The position numbers were made by a program, and so were the translations under genes. Below are positions 5,942 through 6,555 of a stretch of DNA of 6,555 bases, piece after piece. This DNA comes from an uncultured Bacteroidota bacterium (lineage in GTDB: Bacteria > Bacteroidota > Ignavibacteria > UBA10030 > UBA8401): assembly GCA_937920105.1 (NCBI GenBank), contig CALETH010000093.1:1-6555 (forward strand), given 5' to 3'. How positions within the stretch are numbered: the first letter of the stretch is position 1; each line of letters starts with the position of its first letter. Under the pieces are notes generated by a model. That model made no database searches. It was not told the origin of the DNA and saw only the letters and a list, made by a program, of their open reading frames with translations.

Positions 5942-6555
5942 GATAAAAATATAAACTCTTTTATAAGGACTCATGAATATTTTGACGTATTAAGTCAACT
6001 CTATGTTGAATCTTTGAGATCTGCTAATAGTGATACAGGGTTAGGCATTGTTTTAACTCCGTTACATATTACTGAATTGTTTGCGGATTTAGCGGACGTA
6101 AATAAAAATAGCGTTGTATATGATAATTGTACTGGCACAGGCGGCTTTTTGATTAGTGCAATGAAACGAATGTTTATTGATGCTAAAAATGACACAGCGA
6201 CAATAAAAAGAATTAAAGCAAATCAATTAGTTGGTGTTGAGTATCAAGCTAAGATTTTTGCCCTTGCAGTTTCAAATATGTATATCCATCAAGATGGAAA
6301 GACGAATATTTTATCTGGAAGTTGTTTTGATGATAATATTATTGAAAATATAAAGAAAAGAAAGCCTACTGTTGGTTTCCTAAACCCTCCATACAAAGCT
6401 GACAAGAAAAAAGATACTGAAGAACTTGAATACGTTTTAAATAATCTTGAATGTTTGGTTGATGGTGCAAGATGTGTAGCAATTGTTCCAATGAGTTGTG
6501 CTGTTGCAACTAAAAATAGTAAAGTACAAGAACTTAAAAAGAAATTATTAGAGAA
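5933..6555 (+). CDS. N6-adenine DNA methylase core (HsdM-like), 5'-truncated and off the right edge; probable pseudogene
   Basis: The frame is open from just after a TAA at 5930-5932 to the window end. It encodes the catalytic half of an amino-group DNA methylase of the type I (HsdM) or type IIG kind, which methylates adenine using S-adenosylmethionine. Seen, in order: LGIVLTPLHITELFADLA (6041-6094), SAM-binding motif I DNCTGTGGF (6122-6148), a GVEYQ stretch (6233-6247) and the catalytic NPPY (6383-6394), then LEYVLNNLECL and CVAIVPMSCA. Missing: the N-terminal helical or nuclease part, and any plausible start. The first in-frame ATG (6161) comes after motif I, and a TTG at 6014 would still lack the N-terminal domain. 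The frame reads on upstream (THEYFDVLSQLYVESLR), overlapping the first ada codons, so ada or a deletion has replaced the 5' part of this gene. No specificity or restriction subunit is within view. The family assignment is secure; the pseudogene status is an inference. Confidence 0.8.

Noticed and set aside
5942..5974. Eleven-residue N-terminal extension of Ada
   Set aside because: Ada proteins start close to the zinc domain; the extension is the antisense of methylase-like codons and has no ribosome binding site.
5982..5998. TTGAC...GTCAA dyad as an operator for ada
   Set aside because: It lies within the methylase coding frame (FDVLSQ), is imperfect in the centre, and no promoter could be placed around it.
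6001..6195. Minus-strand frame opposite the methylase
   Set aside because: It runs antisense to motif I of the methylase and encodes nothing recognisable.

Overview
The window is AT-rich throughout, roughly one third G+C by eye. It looks like a piece of a bacterial chromosome from the Bacteroidota/Chlorobi side of the tree. Three things suggest this: a secreted M1 aminopeptidase whose signal peptide ends just before a Gln, a pattern typical of Bacteroidota; an L32 protein beginning MPNPKRRHSKTR; and A-rich leaders without Shine-Dalgarno sequences before rpmF, plsX and fabH. Two genes, however, do have good ribosome binding sites, and one has a near-consensus sigma70-type promoter. That fits an Ignavibacteria/Chlorobi-like organism better than a classical Bacteroidia. 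This placement is an inference with low confidence.

Layout. Bases 1-1432 (minus strand) hold the first 477 codons of an exported zinc aminopeptidase that runs off the left edge. A 243-base divergent intergenic region (1433-1675) carries a promoter for each direction and a perfect 8-bp inverted repeat. Rightward from there runs the widespread cluster yceD (DUF177) - rpmF - plsX - fabH (1676-4540), which links a 23S rRNA/ribosome-related protein and ribosomal protein L32 to phospholipid and fatty-acid initiation. The usual next genes (fabD, fabG, acpP) are absent. Instead a 114-residue protein of unknown function starts three bases after the fabH stop.

Converging on it from the right is a complete three-part Ada protein (minus strand, 4898-5941): zinc-type methylphosphotriester acceptor, AraC-type DNA-binding domain and O6-alkylguanine transferase. 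Immediately beyond the Ada start lies a plus-strand frame encoding the catalytic core of an N6-adenine DNA methylase. It has motif I and NPPY but no N-terminal domain and no plausible start codon, and it runs off the right edge. Its reading frame continues under the first Ada codons, which marks a rearrangement junction near 5930-5985.

How the genes work together: YceD/L32/PlsX/FabH form a housekeeping growth-linked module (ribosome assembly and lipid synthesis). The region from about 4541 rightward looks like an accessory or rearranged segment carrying alkylation repair and a restriction-modification relic. I saw no convincing new multi-gene system. The items most worth a second look are the unknown gene coupled to fabH and the Ada/methylase junction. 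No rRNA, tRNA, CRISPR array or insertion sequence was recognised.
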